Shown: positions 18,024 through 27,245, numbered from the stretch's first letter. The stretch is DNA of 64,000 nt from JAOUJD01 sp963811265 (GCA_963811265.1 CAWEQS010000026.1:372001-436000), one strand, 5' to 3'. The notes: generated from the sequence alone by a model not told the origin. Numbers and translations: made by a program.

Positions 18024-18953
18024 ATGGACACCTTCATCCAGCAGACCATCAACGGCCTGGTGCTCGGCAGCATGTACTCGCTGATCGCGCTCGGCTACAC
18101 GATGGTGTACGGGATCCTGAACCTCATCAATTTCGCGCACGGCGACGTGCTGACGGTCGGTGCGCTGACGGCGCTGTCGACGATCCTGTTCCTGCAGGCG
18201 TTCTTCCCGGGCATGCCGGGCTGGGTGCTGATGCTCGCCGGCCTGCTGGCCGCGATTCCCGTCTGCGTGGTGCTGAGCCTGGTGATCGAGCGCGTCGCCT
18301 ACCGCCCGCTGCGCAACGCGCCGCGCCTGGCTCCGCTCATCACCGCCATCGGCGTGTCGATCGTGATCCAGACGGTCGCGATGCTCGTCTGGGGCCGCAC
18401 GTACATGACGTTCCCGCAGCTGATCCCCGACCTGCCGCTCACCTTCGGCGAAGCGACGGTCACCATGACCAAGATGATGGTGATCGGCTTGTCCGCCGCC
18501 GTGATGATCGGTCTCATGTTGCTCGTGAACCGCACCCGGCTCGGCCGCGCGATGCGCGCCACCGCCGAGAACCCGCGCGTGGCCGGCCTGATGGGCGTGA
18601 ACCCGAACTTCGTGATCGCGATGACGTTCGCGATCGGTGCGTCGCTGGCCGCGCTGGCGGGGGTGATGCTGGCGGCCACCTACGGGGTCGCGCACTTCTA
18701 CATGGGCTTCCTGCCGGGCCTGAAGGCGTTCACAGCCGCCGTGCTCGGCGGCATCGGCAACATCCCCGGCGCCATGCTCGGCGGGCTGCTGCTCGGGCTC
18801 ATCGAGGCGCTGGGGGCCGGGTACATCGGCCAGTTGACCGGCGGCGTGCTCGGCAGCCACTACCAGGACATCTTCGCGTTCCTGATCCTGGTGCTGGTGC
18901 TGATCTTCCGGCCGTCCGGCCTGCTCGGCGAACGCGTCGCGGACCGGGCCTGA
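18024..18953 (+). CDS. livH: Branched-chain amino acid ABC transporter permease LivH
   Basis: This inner-membrane permease of 309 residues has about eight hydrophobic helices. The opening TINGLVLGSMYSLIALGYTMVYGILNLINFAHGD (residues 8-41) is diagnostic of LivH, as are ERVAYRPLRNAPRLAPLI, RAMRATAENPRVAGLMGVN with the ATPase-coupling loop, and the C-terminal IFRPSGLLGERV. It pairs with LivM to form the translocation pore. Its stop codon is 2 bases before the livM ATG. Confidence 0.94.
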   Translation: MDTFIQQTINGLVLGSMYSLIALGYTMVYGILNLINFAHGDVLTVGALTALSTILFLQAFFPGMPGWVLMLAGLLAAIPVCVVLSLVIERVAYRPLRNAPRLAPLITAIGVSIVIQTVAMLVWGRTYMTFPQLIPDLPLTFGEATVTMTKMMVIGLSAAVMIGLMLLVNRTRLGRAMRATAENPRVAGLMGVNPNFVIAMTFAIGASLAALAGVMLAATYGVAHFYMGFLPGLKAFTAAVLGGIGNIPGAMLGGLLLGLIEALGAGYIGQLTGGVLGSHYQDIFAFLILVLVLIFRPSGLLGERVADRA

Positions 18954-18955
18954 GC

Positions 18956-20094
18956 ATGACGAACTTCTTCGCAGGCTTCCGGAACAGCCGCACGGCTGCC
19001 TTCGCGGCGACGGCCGTCGTCGCCGCCGTCCTCATCCTGCTCCCCTTCCTGTTCGGCCAGCTCGGCAACGCCTGGGTGCGCGCCCTGGCGTTCGCGCTGC
19101 TCTACGTGATGCTGGCGCTGGGGCTGAACATCGTCGTCGGCTTCGCGGGCCTGCTCGACCTCGGCTACATCGCGTTCTACGCCGTCGGCGCCTACATGTA
19201 CGCGCTGCTCGCCTCGCCGCACCTGACGTCGAACTTCGCGTGGATCGCGCAGACCTTTCCCAACGGCCTGCACAACTCGATCTGGTTCGTGATTCCTCTC
19301 GGCGCGGGCCTCGCCGCGCTGTTCGGCATCCTGCTCGGCGCGCCGGTGCTGAAGCTGCGCGGCGACTACCTTGCGATCGTGACCCTCGGCTTCGGCGAGA
19401 TCATGCGCATCCTGATGAACAACCTGAACGCGCCGGTGAACATCACCAACGGGCCGCAGGGCATCACGCTGATCGACCCCATCTCGTTCGGCGGCGTCAG
19501 CCTCGCGAAGACGCTGACGGTCTTCGGCATCTCGTTGCCGTCGGTCTACCTGTACTACTACCTGTTCCTGGTGCTGGCCATCATCACCATCGTCGTCTGC
19601 ATCCGCCTGCAGGACTCGCGGCTCGGCCGCGCGTGGATGGCGATCCGCGAGGACGAACTGGCCGCAAGGCGATGGGCATCAACGTCCGGAACGTGAAACT
19701 GCTCGCGTTCTCGCTCGGCGCCACCTTCGGCGGCGTGGCCGGCGCGATGTTCTCGGCGTTCCAGGGCTTCGTGTCGCCGGAGTCGTTCACGCTGAACGAG
19801 TCGATCATCGTGCTCGCGATGATCGTTCTCGGCGGCCTCGGCCACATCCCCGGCGTGGTGCTCGGCGCCGTGCTGCTGTCGCTCTTCCCCGAGGTGCTGC
19901 GGCACACCGTCGCGCCGCTGCAGATGATGATGTTCGGCAAGGTGGTCGTGGAGTCCGAGGTGCTGCGGATGATGCTGTACGGCCTCGCGATGGTGCTGAT
20001 CATGCTGTACCGGCCCAAGGGACTCTGGCCGGCGCCCGAGCACGGCATCAATCCGTCCGAGCGCGCCGGCGCCGGGAAGGCGCAGGCGGCCTGA
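18956..20094 (+). CDS. livM: Branched-chain amino acid ABC transporter permease LivM (frame interrupted)
   Basis: This is the second permease, about 379 residues when corrected. It has FALLYVMLALGLNIVVGFAGLLDLGYIAFYAVGAY-type helices, the GDYLAIVTLGFGEI motif and a coupling loop reading RAWMAIREDELAA-K-AMGIN. The frame changes at about 19666-19667: adding one A to the AA restores AAKAMGINVRNVKLLAFS, after which the protein runs to GLWPAPEHGINPSE. The break falls in the most conserved loop of an otherwise perfect gene, so a sequencing deletion is likely. The livG ATG follows 1 base after the stop codon. Confidence 0.9.
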
Positions 20095-20095
20095 G

Positions 20096-20890
20096 ATGGC
20101 GGACACGATCCTGCGGGTGGCGGGCGTCAACAAGCGCTTCGGCGGGCTGCAGGCGCTCGCCGACGTCGGCCTCGAGATCGAGCGCGGACAGATCTACGGC
20201 CTGATCGGCCCCAACGGCGCGGGCAAGACGACCTTCTTCAACGTGATCACGGGCCTGTACGCGCCCGACTCCGGCAACTTCGAACTCGCCGGCCGGCCGT
20301 ACTCGCCGTCGAACGTGCACAAGGTGGCCGAGGCGGGCATCGCGCGCACCTTCCAGAACATCCGGCTCTTCCCGGACATGACCGCGCTCGAGAACGTGAT
20401 GGTCGGGCGCCACTGCCGCACGAAGGCCACCGCGCTCGGCGCCATCCTGCGGACGCGCGCCACCCTCGCCGAGGAGCGGCAGATCAAGCAGCGCGCCCTC
20501 GAACTGCTCGAGTACGTCGGCATCCGCCGGTACGCCGACTACCAGGCGCGCACGCTGGCCTACGGCGACCAGCGCCGCCTGGAGATCGCCCGCGCGCTGG
20601 CGACCGAGCCCAAGCTGCTCGCGCTGGACGAGCCGGCCGCCGGCATGAACGCGACCGAGAAGATGTCGCTGCGCGGACTGCTCGAGCACATCAGCGGCGA
20701 CGGCATCACGATCCTGCTGATCGAGCACGACGTGAAGCTGGTGATGGGCCTGTGCGACCGCCTGACCGTGCTGGACTACGGCAAGATCATCGCCGCCGGC
20801 ACGCCCGGCGACGTGCAGCGCGACCCGGCCGTCATCGCGGCCTACCTCGGCGGCGGGCACAGCTTCGCGGCGAAGGGCGAGGCGGCATGA
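20096..20890 (+). CDS. livG: Branched-chain amino acid ABC transporter ATP-binding protein LivG
   Basis: This ATPase of 264 residues has the Walker A motif GPNGAGKTT near residue 38. It also has the LivG-type stretch GIARTFQNIRLFPDMTALENVMVG, the signature LAYGDQRRLEIARALA, the Walker B LLALDEPAAGMN and the His switch IEHDVKLVM. It works with LivF under LivHM. The TGA overlaps the livF ATG (ATGA), which sets the livF start. Confidence 0.94.
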   Translation: MADTILRVAGVNKRFGGLQALADVGLEIERGQIYGLIGPNGAGKTTFFNVITGLYAPDSGNFELAGRPYSPSNVHKVAEAGIARTFQNIRLFPDMTALENVMVGRHCRTKATALGAILRTRATLAEERQIKQRALELLEYVGIRRYADYQARTLAYGDQRRLEIARALATEPKLLALDEPAAGMNATEKMSLRGLLEHISGDGITILLIEHDVKLVMGLCDRLTVLDYGKIIAAGTPGDVQRDPAVIAAYLGGGHSFAAKGEAA

Positions 20891-21613
20891 GCGACGTCGT
20901 CCTTCGCGTCGCTGGCCTGCGGGTCGCCTACGGCGGCATTCAGGCGGTCAAGGGCATCGACCTCGAGATCCGCGCCGGCGAACTGGTCACGCTGATCGGC
21001 GCGAACGGGGCCGGCAAGACGACCACGCTCAAGGCGATCACGGGAACGCAGGCGTGGGCCGGCGAGATCGACTACATGGGCCAGTCCGCGCGCGGCATGG
21101 CGCCGTATCACCTGCTGGCGCGCGGCCTCGCCATGGTCCCCGAAGGCCGCGGCGTGTTCGCGCGGATGACGGTCACCGAGAACCTGCAGATGGGCGCCTT
21201 CGTCCGCCGGGACAAGGACGGCGTGAAGCGCGACATCGACGAGATGTTCGCGCTCTTCCCGCGCCTGAAGGAGCGCGCGAAGCAGCTGGCCGGGACGCTT
21301 TCCGGGCGGCGAGCAGCAGATGCTCGCGATGGCCCGCGCGCTGATGAGCCAGCCGAAGCTGCTGCTGCTCGACGAGCCGTCGATGGGCCTCGCGCCCATC
21401 ATGGTCGAGAAGGTGTTCGAGGTGATCCGGTCCGTCGCGCAGCGCAAGGTGCCGATGCTGCTGGTCGAGCAGAACGCCCGGCTTGCGCTCGAGGCCGCCC
21501 ATCGCGCCTACGTGATGGAGTCGGGCCTGATCACGCTGTCGGGCGACGCCAGGACGCTGCTGGACGATCCCAAGGTGCGCGAGGCGTACCTCGGGGAGGC
21601 CGCCGGTCACTGA
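20887..21613 (+). CDS. livF: Branched-chain amino acid ABC transporter ATP-binding protein LivF (frame interrupted)
   Basis: This second ATPase is about 241 residues when corrected. It has the Walker A motif GANGAGKTT, the LivF-typical GLAMVPEGRGVFARMTVTEN, the signature LSGGEQQMLAMARAL and the Walker B LLLLDEPSMGLAP. The frame breaks inside the signature motif at GGG 21304-21306; deleting one G restores TLSGGEQQMLAMAR. Because the break destroys an essential motif while the rest is under clear constraint, it is probably an assembly error. It ends the liv cluster; a 162-base gap with no obvious terminator precedes iorA. Confidence 0.9.
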
Positions 21614-21775
21614 CCGGGCGGCGCCCGGCCGCGAGCCCGGCGCTGGCAATCCTGGCCCGCGGCACGGCCGCGCCGTCCGCGACGACGTCCCGGGCCTTCC
21701 TGCCGCATTGAGCCAACGCAAAGGGAAGGCTGGGGGCCACCCCTAGCATGGTCGTTCCCCCGAAGGAGGAATGAC

Positions 21776-23608
21776 ATGAGCGCCGCCTGCGCCGAGACCG
21801 CGCCGCCGCAGACCACGAAGTTGCGGCCGATGACGGGCAACGAGGCCATCGCGCGCGGCGCCTGGGAGGCCGGAGTCAAGGTCGCCGCGGCCTATCCCGG
21901 CACGCCGAGCACCGAGATCCTCGAGTCGCTCGCGACCTTCCCGGCAAGCGACGTGCACGCGCAGTGGTCGACCAACGAGAAGGTGGCGCTGGACGTCGCC
22001 ATCGGCGCGTCGTTCGCGGGCGCCCGCGCCCTCGCGGCGATGAAGCACGTCGGCCTGAACGTCGCCGCCGACTCGCTGATGTCGCAGACCTACATCGGCG
22101 TCAACGGCGGGCTGGTCATCGTCGTCGCCGACGACCCCGGAATCCACAGTTCGCAGAACGAGCAGGACACGCGCTTCTACGGCCAGTTCGCGCAGGTCCC
22201 GGTGCTCGAGCCGAGCGATGCGCAGGAAGCGCTGGAGTTCACGCGCCTCGCGTTCGACCTGTCGGAGCGCTTCGACACCCCGGTCATCGTCCGCACCACC
22301 ACCCGCCTGTCGCACACGCGCAGCACCGTCGAACTCGGCGCGCGGCGCGAGGTCGCGGTCCGGGGCTTCGTCGACGACCGCGCGAAGAACGTGATGATCC
22401 CGGTGAACGCGCGGCCCCGCCACGTGGCTCTGATCGAGCGCGAGCGCCGGCTCGCGGAGTTCCTGCGCGACGCGCCGCTGAACCGGATCGAGATGCGCGA
22501 CCCGGCGCTGGGCGTCATCACCGCCGGCACGTGCTACCCGTACGTGCGCGAGGTGCTGCCGACCGCGAGCGTGCTGAAGCTGGGCGCGTCGTGGCCGCTC
22601 TCGGGCGACCTGCTGCGCGATTTCTGCGCGTCGGTGGAGCGCGTCGTCGTCGTGGAGGAACTCGAACCGCTGATCGAGCGCGAACTGCAATCGCTGGGCC
22701 TCGCCGTCGCGGGCAAGACGGCCGCGGGTGGCGCGATCTTTCCGCGCACCGGCGAGTTCTCCCCCGAGGTCGTGCGCGCGGGCTTCGAGAAGGCGGGCCT
22801 GCTGCCGGCGCGCGCGGCGCGGGCGGCCCCGTGGATCCCGCAGCCGGTGGTGCGGCCGCCGGTGCTGTGCGCCGGCTGCCCGCACACGTCGATGTTCATG
22901 GCGGTGCGCGCCACGGGTGCGCGCGTGGCGGGCGACATCGGCTGCTACACGCTCGGCGCGCTCGACCCGCTGCGCGGCCTCGACACCAGCGTCGCGATGG
23001 GCTGTTCGATCGGCGTGGCGGCGGGCATGGCCCGCGCCGGCGAGAGCCGGCCGGTGCTGGCGACGATCGGCGACTCGACCTTCCTGCACGCGGGCCTGCC
23101 GGCGCTGATCGACGCGGTCTACAACGGCGCCGACATCACGGTGCTGCTGCTCGACAACCACACCACCGCGATGACCGGCGGCCAGGACCACGCCGGCACG
23201 GGCAAGACGCTGCGCGGCGAGACCGCGCCGCGGGTCGACTTCGAGGCGCTGGTGCGCGCCGCCGGCGTCACGTGGGTGCGCAAGGTCGACTCCTACGACC
23301 TCGCGGTCGTCCACCAGACGCTGCGCGAGGCGATCGCCCACCGCGGCGTGTCCGTGGTGATCTCGGACCGGCCCTGCGTGATCGACCCGGTGCGGATCAA
23401 GGGTCCGGCGCTGCAGGTCGTGGAGCCGCAGTGCAACGCCTGCCAGTCGTGCATGAACCTCGGCTGCCCGGCGCTGACCTGGTCGGCAGCGACCTTCGAG
23501 GGCCGGCACAAGGTGAAGATCGACGCCTCGCTGTGCATCGGCTGCTCGCTGTGCGCGCAGGTGTGCACGGCCGACTGCATCCGCGCGCCGGAGGCGCCGC
23601 TGCAATGA
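21776..23608 (+). CDS. iorA: Indolepyruvate ferredoxin oxidoreductase, alpha subunit
   Basis: This 610-residue catalytic subunit oxidatively decarboxylates aryl pyruvates (indolepyruvate, phenylpyruvate) to aryl-acetyl-CoA, reducing ferredoxin. The N-terminal pyrimidine-binding domain has AYPGTPSTEILESLA. A central TPP-binding domain has VLCAGCPHTSMFMAV, GDIGCYTLGAL and LLLDNHTTAMTGGQ. The C-terminus has two [4Fe-4S] motifs, CNACQSCMNLGCPAL and CIGCSLCAQVCTADC, as in IorA. A strong ribosome-binding site (AAGGAGGA, 21763-21770) precedes the ATG. The stop codon overlaps the iorB start. These enzymes are oxygen-sensitive in most hosts. Confidence 0.93.
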   Translation: MSAACAETAPPQTTKLRPMTGNEAIARGAWEAGVKVAAAYPGTPSTEILESLATFPASDVHAQWSTNEKVALDVAIGASFAGARALAAMKHVGLNVAADSLMSQTYIGVNGGLVIVVADDPGIHSSQNEQDTRFYGQFAQVPVLEPSDAQEALEFTRLAFDLSERFDTPVIVRTTTRLSHTRSTVELGARREVAVRGFVDDRAKNVMIPVNARPRHVALIERERRLAEFLRDAPLNRIEMRDPALGVITAGTCYPYVREVLPTASVLKLGASWPLSGDLLRDFCASVERVVVVEELEPLIERELQSLGLAVAGKTAAGGAIFPRTGEFSPEVVRAGFEKAGLLPARAARAAPWIPQPVVRPPVLCAGCPHTSMFMAVRATGARVAGDIGCYTLGALDPLRGLDTSVAMGCSIGVAAGMARAGESRPVLATIGDSTFLHAGLPALIDAVYNGADITVLLLDNHTTAMTGGQDHAGTGKTLRGETAPRVDFEALVRAAGVTWVRKVDSYDLAVVHQTLREAIAHRGVSVVISDRPCVIDPVRIKGPALQVVEPQCNACQSCMNLGCPALTWSAATFEGRHKVKIDASLCIGCSLCAQVCTADCIRAPEAPLQ

Positions 23609-24280
23609 CGGACGCGGCCGCGCCGCCGGCTCCGGGCGCGCTGAGCGCGGACGGACGCGACACGCCGGTCAACGTGCTGATCGTCGGCGTCGGCGGCCAG
23701 GGCGTGATCCTCGTGTCCAAGGTGCTCGCGTGGCTGGCCCAGCAGCGCGGATACCAGGTCAAGCAGAGCGAAGTGCACGGCATGGCCAAGCGCGGCGGCT
23801 CGGTGTTCAGCCACGTGCGCTACGGCCGCGAGGTGTGGTCGCCGACGATCGCGCGCGGCGAGGTCGACCTGCTGATCGCCCTCGAGTGGGCGGAGGCGCT
23901 GCGCTGGCTGCCGTGGCTGAAGCCCGGCAGCGGGATGCTCGTGTGCGACACGCGGCGCATCGTGCCGCCGTTTTCCTGCCTGAACCGCCGGCCCGGCGCG
24001 GCGTTGCGCTATTCGCGCGAGACGCCCGCCGAGGTGCAGGAGCACGTCGCCGAGGGGCACGCGATCGACGCCACGGCGATCGCCGAGGCGCTCGGCAACG
24101 AGCGCGCCTCCAACGTGGTGCTGCTGGGCGCGGTGTCCCCGGCGCTGGAGTTCACGGACGAGGAGTGGGAGGCCGGGCTCGCCGAGTTCGTCCCGCCGAA
24201 GACGCTGGTCGTGAACGTGGCGGCGCTGCGCCGCGGGCGCGAGTGGGTCGATCGCGCGCGCCGCGGCGAAGTGGCCGCGC
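23605..24280 (+). CDS. iorB: Indolepyruvate ferredoxin oxidoreductase, beta subunit (no stop codon in frame)
   Basis: This partner of IorA has the gamma-type 2-oxoacid oxidoreductase fold. It opens with VNVLIVGVGGQGVILVSKVLAWLA near residues 19-42, then has the family motif QSEVHGMAKRGGSVFSHVRYG and GNERASNVVLLGAVSP. The ATG overlaps the iorA stop codon. Homology ends near residue 225, but the frame has no stop codon and would run into korA. Removing one C near 24280 instead fuses it in frame to the following ferredoxin. Either a single-base error hides the true end, or the native protein is an IorB-ferredoxin fusion. Confidence 0.85.
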
Positions 24281-24565
24281 GTGCAGCCGGTCGCCGCGGC
24301 CACGGCGGAGACAGTCACCGAGGTGCGGCTCGAGATCACGCGCGAGTGGTGCAAGAGCTGCGACATCTGCGTCAAGCTCTGTCCGGAGCGCTGCCTGCGC
24401 CTCGACGACGACCGCATCGTCGAACTGGCCGATCCGGCCAGGTGCACCGGCTGCCGGCTGTGCGAGTGGCTGTGCCCGGATTTCGCGATCCGGGTTCACA
24501 TCGAACCGCGCCCCGAGTCCGCCAACGGCGAAGTCACTGGCGCCGCCGCGGGAGCGCGCGCGTGA
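24281..24565 (+). CDS. 2x[4Fe-4S] ferredoxin-type subunit of 2-oxoacid oxidoreductase
   Basis: This segment of 94 codons carries two complete 4Fe-4S motifs, CKSCDICVKLCPERCL and CTGCRLCEWLCPDFAI. They are preceded by VRLEITREWC and followed by an Ala-rich tail. It resembles the delta (KorD/PorD) electron-transfer subunit placed between IOR and KOR genes. The only candidate start is a GTG at 24281 with no convincing ribosome-binding site. That supports the idea that it is translated as the C-terminal part of IorB after a one-base correction. The stop TGA overlaps the korA GTG start. Confidence 0.8.
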   Translation: MQPVAAATAETVTEVRLEITREWCKSCDICVKLCPERCLRLDDDRIVELADPARCTGCRLCEWLCPDFAIRVHIEPRPESANGEVTGAAAGARA

Positions 24566-25737
24566 ACGCTCCGGAGGTCGGCGCCGTCCGCGGTTCCGCC
24601 GCGCCGCCGCGCCTGCTCTCGGGCAACCACGCGGCCGCGCTCGGCGCGCTGGCGGCCGGGTGCCGCTTCTTCGCCGGATACCCGATCACGCCGTCGTCGG
24701 AAGTGGCCGAGCGCATGGCGCGGCTGCTGCCGCCGGTCGGCGGGGTCTTCGTGCAAATGGAAGACGAGATCGCATCGATGGCGGCTGTGATCGGCGCCTC
24801 GATGGGCGGCGTGAAGGCGATGACCGCCACCAGCGGCCCGGGCTTTTCGCTGAAGCTGGAAAACCTGGGCTATGCCGCCGCCGCGGAGATTCCCTGCGTG
24901 ATCATCGACGTGATGCGCGGCGGCCCGTCGACCGGCATGCCGACGCGCCCCGCGCAAGGCGACCTGATGCAGTCGCGCTGGGGCAGCCACGGCGACTATC
25001 CGGTCATCGTGCTCACGCCGGCGTCGGTGCGCGAGGTGCACGACGAAACGGTGCGCGCGTTCGCGCTGTCCGAGTCCCTGCGCACGCCGGTTGTCGTGCT
25101 GTACGACCAGGCAATCGCGCAGTTGACCGAGACGGTCGACCTGCCGGCGTCCGGTGCCATCCATGCTGTCGAGCGGCGCTGGGCGGAGGGCCCGCCCGGC
25201 GACTTCCAGCCTTACGCGGCCGGAGACGACCAGGTGCCGGCGATGGCGCGCCCCGGCGCGGGCTACCGCACGCACACCACGGGGCTCACGCACGCCGAGA
25301 GCGGATTCCCGACGCAGGCCCCGGCGGTCGTCGAGCGCAACCAGGCGCGCCTGCTCACGAAGCTGCAGAAGAACCTCGCGCGCATCGAGTCGTTCGAAGC
25401 CGAGCACACCGAGGACGCCGAAGTACTGGTCGTGGCCATCGGCATCAGCGCGCGCGCCGCGAAGCGCGCCGTGGCGGCCGCGCGCGAGCGCGGCATCGCG
25501 ACAGGACTGTTCCGCCCGATCACCCTGTGGCCGTTCCCGGAGGACGCCCTGCGGGCGGCGTCCGCCAGCGCGCGGGCGGTGCTCGTGCCCGAACTGAACG
25601 CCGGGCAGCTCGTGCTCGAAGTCGAGCGCGTGCTGCGTGACCGTCGAGTGGTCGGCCTGAACCGCTACGACGGCGAGCCCATCGCGCCGGCGCAGATCGA
25701 GGCGCGCATCGGGCAACTGGCGCGGGAGGCGGGATGA
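24562..25737 (+). CDS. korA: 2-oxoacid:acceptor oxidoreductase, alpha subunit (KorA-like)
   Basis: This 391-residue protein carries the pyrimidine-binding and domain III regions of a multi-subunit 2-oxoacid:ferredoxin oxidoreductase. It has GNHAAALGALAAGCRFFAGYPITPSSEVAE near the start, then GVKAMTATSGPGFSLKLEN and VIIDVMRGGPSTGMPTRPAQGDL, all standard in KorA/VorA. The start is GTG in a GTGA overlap with the ferredoxin gene. 2-Oxoglutarate and branched-chain 2-oxoacids are both possible substrates. The upstream liv transporter makes branched-chain 2-oxoacids attractive, but this is inference. Confidence 0.88.
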   Translation: MNAPEVGAVRGSAAPPRLLSGNHAAALGALAAGCRFFAGYPITPSSEVAERMARLLPPVGGVFVQMEDEIASMAAVIGASMGGVKAMTATSGPGFSLKLENLGYAAAAEIPCVIIDVMRGGPSTGMPTRPAQGDLMQSRWGSHGDYPVIVLTPASVREVHDETVRAFALSESLRTPVVVLYDQAIAQLTETVDLPASGAIHAVERRWAEGPPGDFQPYAAGDDQVPAMARPGAGYRTHTTGLTHAESGFPTQAPAVVERNQARLLTKLQKNLARIESFEAEHTEDAEVLVVAIGISARAAKRAVAAARERGIATGLFRPITLWPFPEDALRAASASARAVLVPELNAGQLVLEVERVLRDRRVVGLNRYDGEPIAPAQIEARIGQLAREAG

Positions 25738-25740
25738 GCG

Positions 25741-25800
25741 CGCCGGGCCGCCCCAAGCGCGAATCCCCTCGGGGGGACGGCGCGAAGCGCCAAGGGGGCA
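25741..25800. repeat. REP-like palindromic intergenic element (copy 1)
   Basis: A GC-rich imperfect palindrome with the words GGGCCGCCCCAAG and CCCCTCGGGGGG lies between korA and korB. A related sequence occurs at 56958-57036 (CCGGCCGCCCGAAG...CCTCGGGGAGG). Elements of this kind are dispersed between genes in Burkholderiales genomes. If korB began at the ATGA overlap (25734) this repeat would be translated as an Arg/Pro/Gly-rich leader, which argues for the later start. Confidence 0.55.
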
Positions 25801-25802
25801 GC

Positions 25803-26657
25803 ATGACGTTCGAAACCGCGGCGGAGTTCGACGTCCGCCGGTACCTGCGGCCCGACCGCATGCCGCACCACCTGTGCCCGGGCTGCGGGCACGGCATCGC
25901 GCTGCGCGCGCTGCTGTGGGCGATCGACGACGAGGGCATCGCCAAGGACCGGCTCGCGGTGGTCTCCGGCATCGGCTGCGCCGGACGGCTGTCGGCGAAC
26001 ATCGACGCGAACACCTTTCACGTCACGCACGGCCGGCCGCTCGCGTTCGCCACCGGCCTTGCGCTGGCGCGGCCCGACCTGCACGTGATCGTGATCACCG
26101 GCGACGGCGACTGCCTCGCGATCGGCGGCAACCACCTGATCCACGCGTGCCGCCGCAACCTCAAGCTGACGTGCCTGATGCTGAACAACGAGACCTACGG
26201 CATGACCGGCGGGCAGGTGTCGCCCACCACGTCCGAAAGCATGCTGACCACCACGACTCCGCTCGGCAACGCGGAACCTGCGTTCGATGCGTGCGCGCTG
26301 GCGGCCGCCGCCGGCGCGGGGTTCGTCGGGCGCGAGGTCACGCATCACGTGCCGAAGCTGAAGGAACTCGTGCGCCAGGGGCTGCAGCATCCTGGCTTCG
26401 CGTTCATCGAGGTGCTGTCCGACTGCACCGAGATCTTCGGCCGCAAGAACGAGCTGGGCTCGTCGCCGGAGATGGTGATGCGCCAGAAGAGCGGGATCCG
26501 GCCGGACGCCTACCGCGACACGGTGGACACGCCGTTCCGCTCGACCGAGCTGCGCACGGGCGTGCTGGCCACCAACGCGCGCCCCGAATACGGCGCGGCC
26601 TACCGCGCGGCATGCGCCCGGACCGCCGCCAGCGCCGGCAAGCGGGGCGCCACGTGA
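25803..26657 (+). CDS. korB: 2-oxoacid:acceptor oxidoreductase, beta (TPP-binding) subunit (KorB-like)
   Basis: This 284-residue TPP-binding subunit has HHLCPGCGHGIALRALLWA, GIGCAGRLSANID, the TPP/Mg motif GDGDCLAIGGNHLIHACRRN and LNNETYGMTGGQVSPTT, all diagnostic of KorB/PorB beta chains. An in-frame ATG at 25734 overlaps the korA stop codon. The intervening 23 codons consist of a REP-like repeat, so 25803, preceded by a G-rich ribosome-binding site, is preferred. It ends in a GTGA overlap with the gamma subunit. Confidence 0.9.
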   Translation: MTFETAAEFDVRRYLRPDRMPHHLCPGCGHGIALRALLWAIDDEGIAKDRLAVVSGIGCAGRLSANIDANTFHVTHGRPLAFATGLALARPDLHVIVITGDGDCLAIGGNHLIHACRRNLKLTCLMLNNETYGMTGGQVSPTTSESMLTTTTPLGNAEPAFDACALAAAAGAGFVGREVTHHVPKLKELVRQGLQHPGFAFIEVLSDCTEIFGRKNELGSSPEMVMRQKSGIRPDAYRDTVDTPFRSTELRTGVLATNARPEYGAAYRAACARTAASAGKRGAT

Positions 26658-27220
26658 AGCCGGCGCGCCTGCCAGACGGACGCATGGAGCTGCGCATCGC
26701 CGGCACCGGCGGGCAAGGCCTGCTGCTCGCGGGCCGGATCCTGGCCGAAGCACTGACGGCCGAAGGCCGGCACGTCGCGCAATCGCAGACCTACGAACCC
26801 ACGTCCCGCGGCGGATACTGCAACGCGGACCTGGTGGTGGCGGACGGCGACATCGACTACCCGCTCGCCACCGCGCTCGACGCGCTGGTGCTGCTCGACC
26901 GGCTGGCGATCGCGCCCTCGTGGCCGTTGCTGAAGCCGGGCGCCCTGGTCATCGCCGACACCCGGCTGTGCCCTGAGCTGCCCGCCGCGAACGTGCGCGC
27001 GCTGCACCTGCCGCTGACGCGCACCGCGATCGAACTGGGCAGCGAGCGGGTGGCCAACATCGTCGCGCTCGGCGCGCTGGCGGCGCTCACGAACCTGTGC
27101 GACCTCGACGCGCTCGCGCACAAGGTGCGCGTCGAAGCGCCGCGCAGCCTGGTGCACCTGAACCTCGACGCGCTGGGCGCCGGCATCGGGATGTCCGGGC
27201 AGGCGCTGGCGACCGGTTAG
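26654..27220 (+). CDS. 2-oxoacid:acceptor oxidoreductase, gamma subunit
   Basis: This 188-residue gamma-type subunit opens with MELRIAGTGGQGLLLAGRILAEAL-type sequence and the family motif QTYEPTSRGGYCNADLVV, then ends with an ERVANIVALGAL helix. It is homologous to the IorB fold but belongs to the KorC/PorC group. The start is taken as GTG 26654, which overlaps korB. An ATG at 26684 immediately before the conserved strand is an alternative. It completes a six-gene block of two 2-oxoacid oxidoreductases. Confidence 0.88.
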   Translation: MKPARLPDGRMELRIAGTGGQGLLLAGRILAEALTAEGRHVAQSQTYEPTSRGGYCNADLVVADGDIDYPLATALDALVLLDRLAIAPSWPLLKPGALVIADTRLCPELPAANVRALHLPLTRTAIELGSERVANIVALGALAALTNLCDLDALAHKVRVEAPRSLVHLNLDALGAGIGMSGQALATG

Positions 27221-27245
27221 CTTCCCGGCAACCCGCGCGCCGCCG

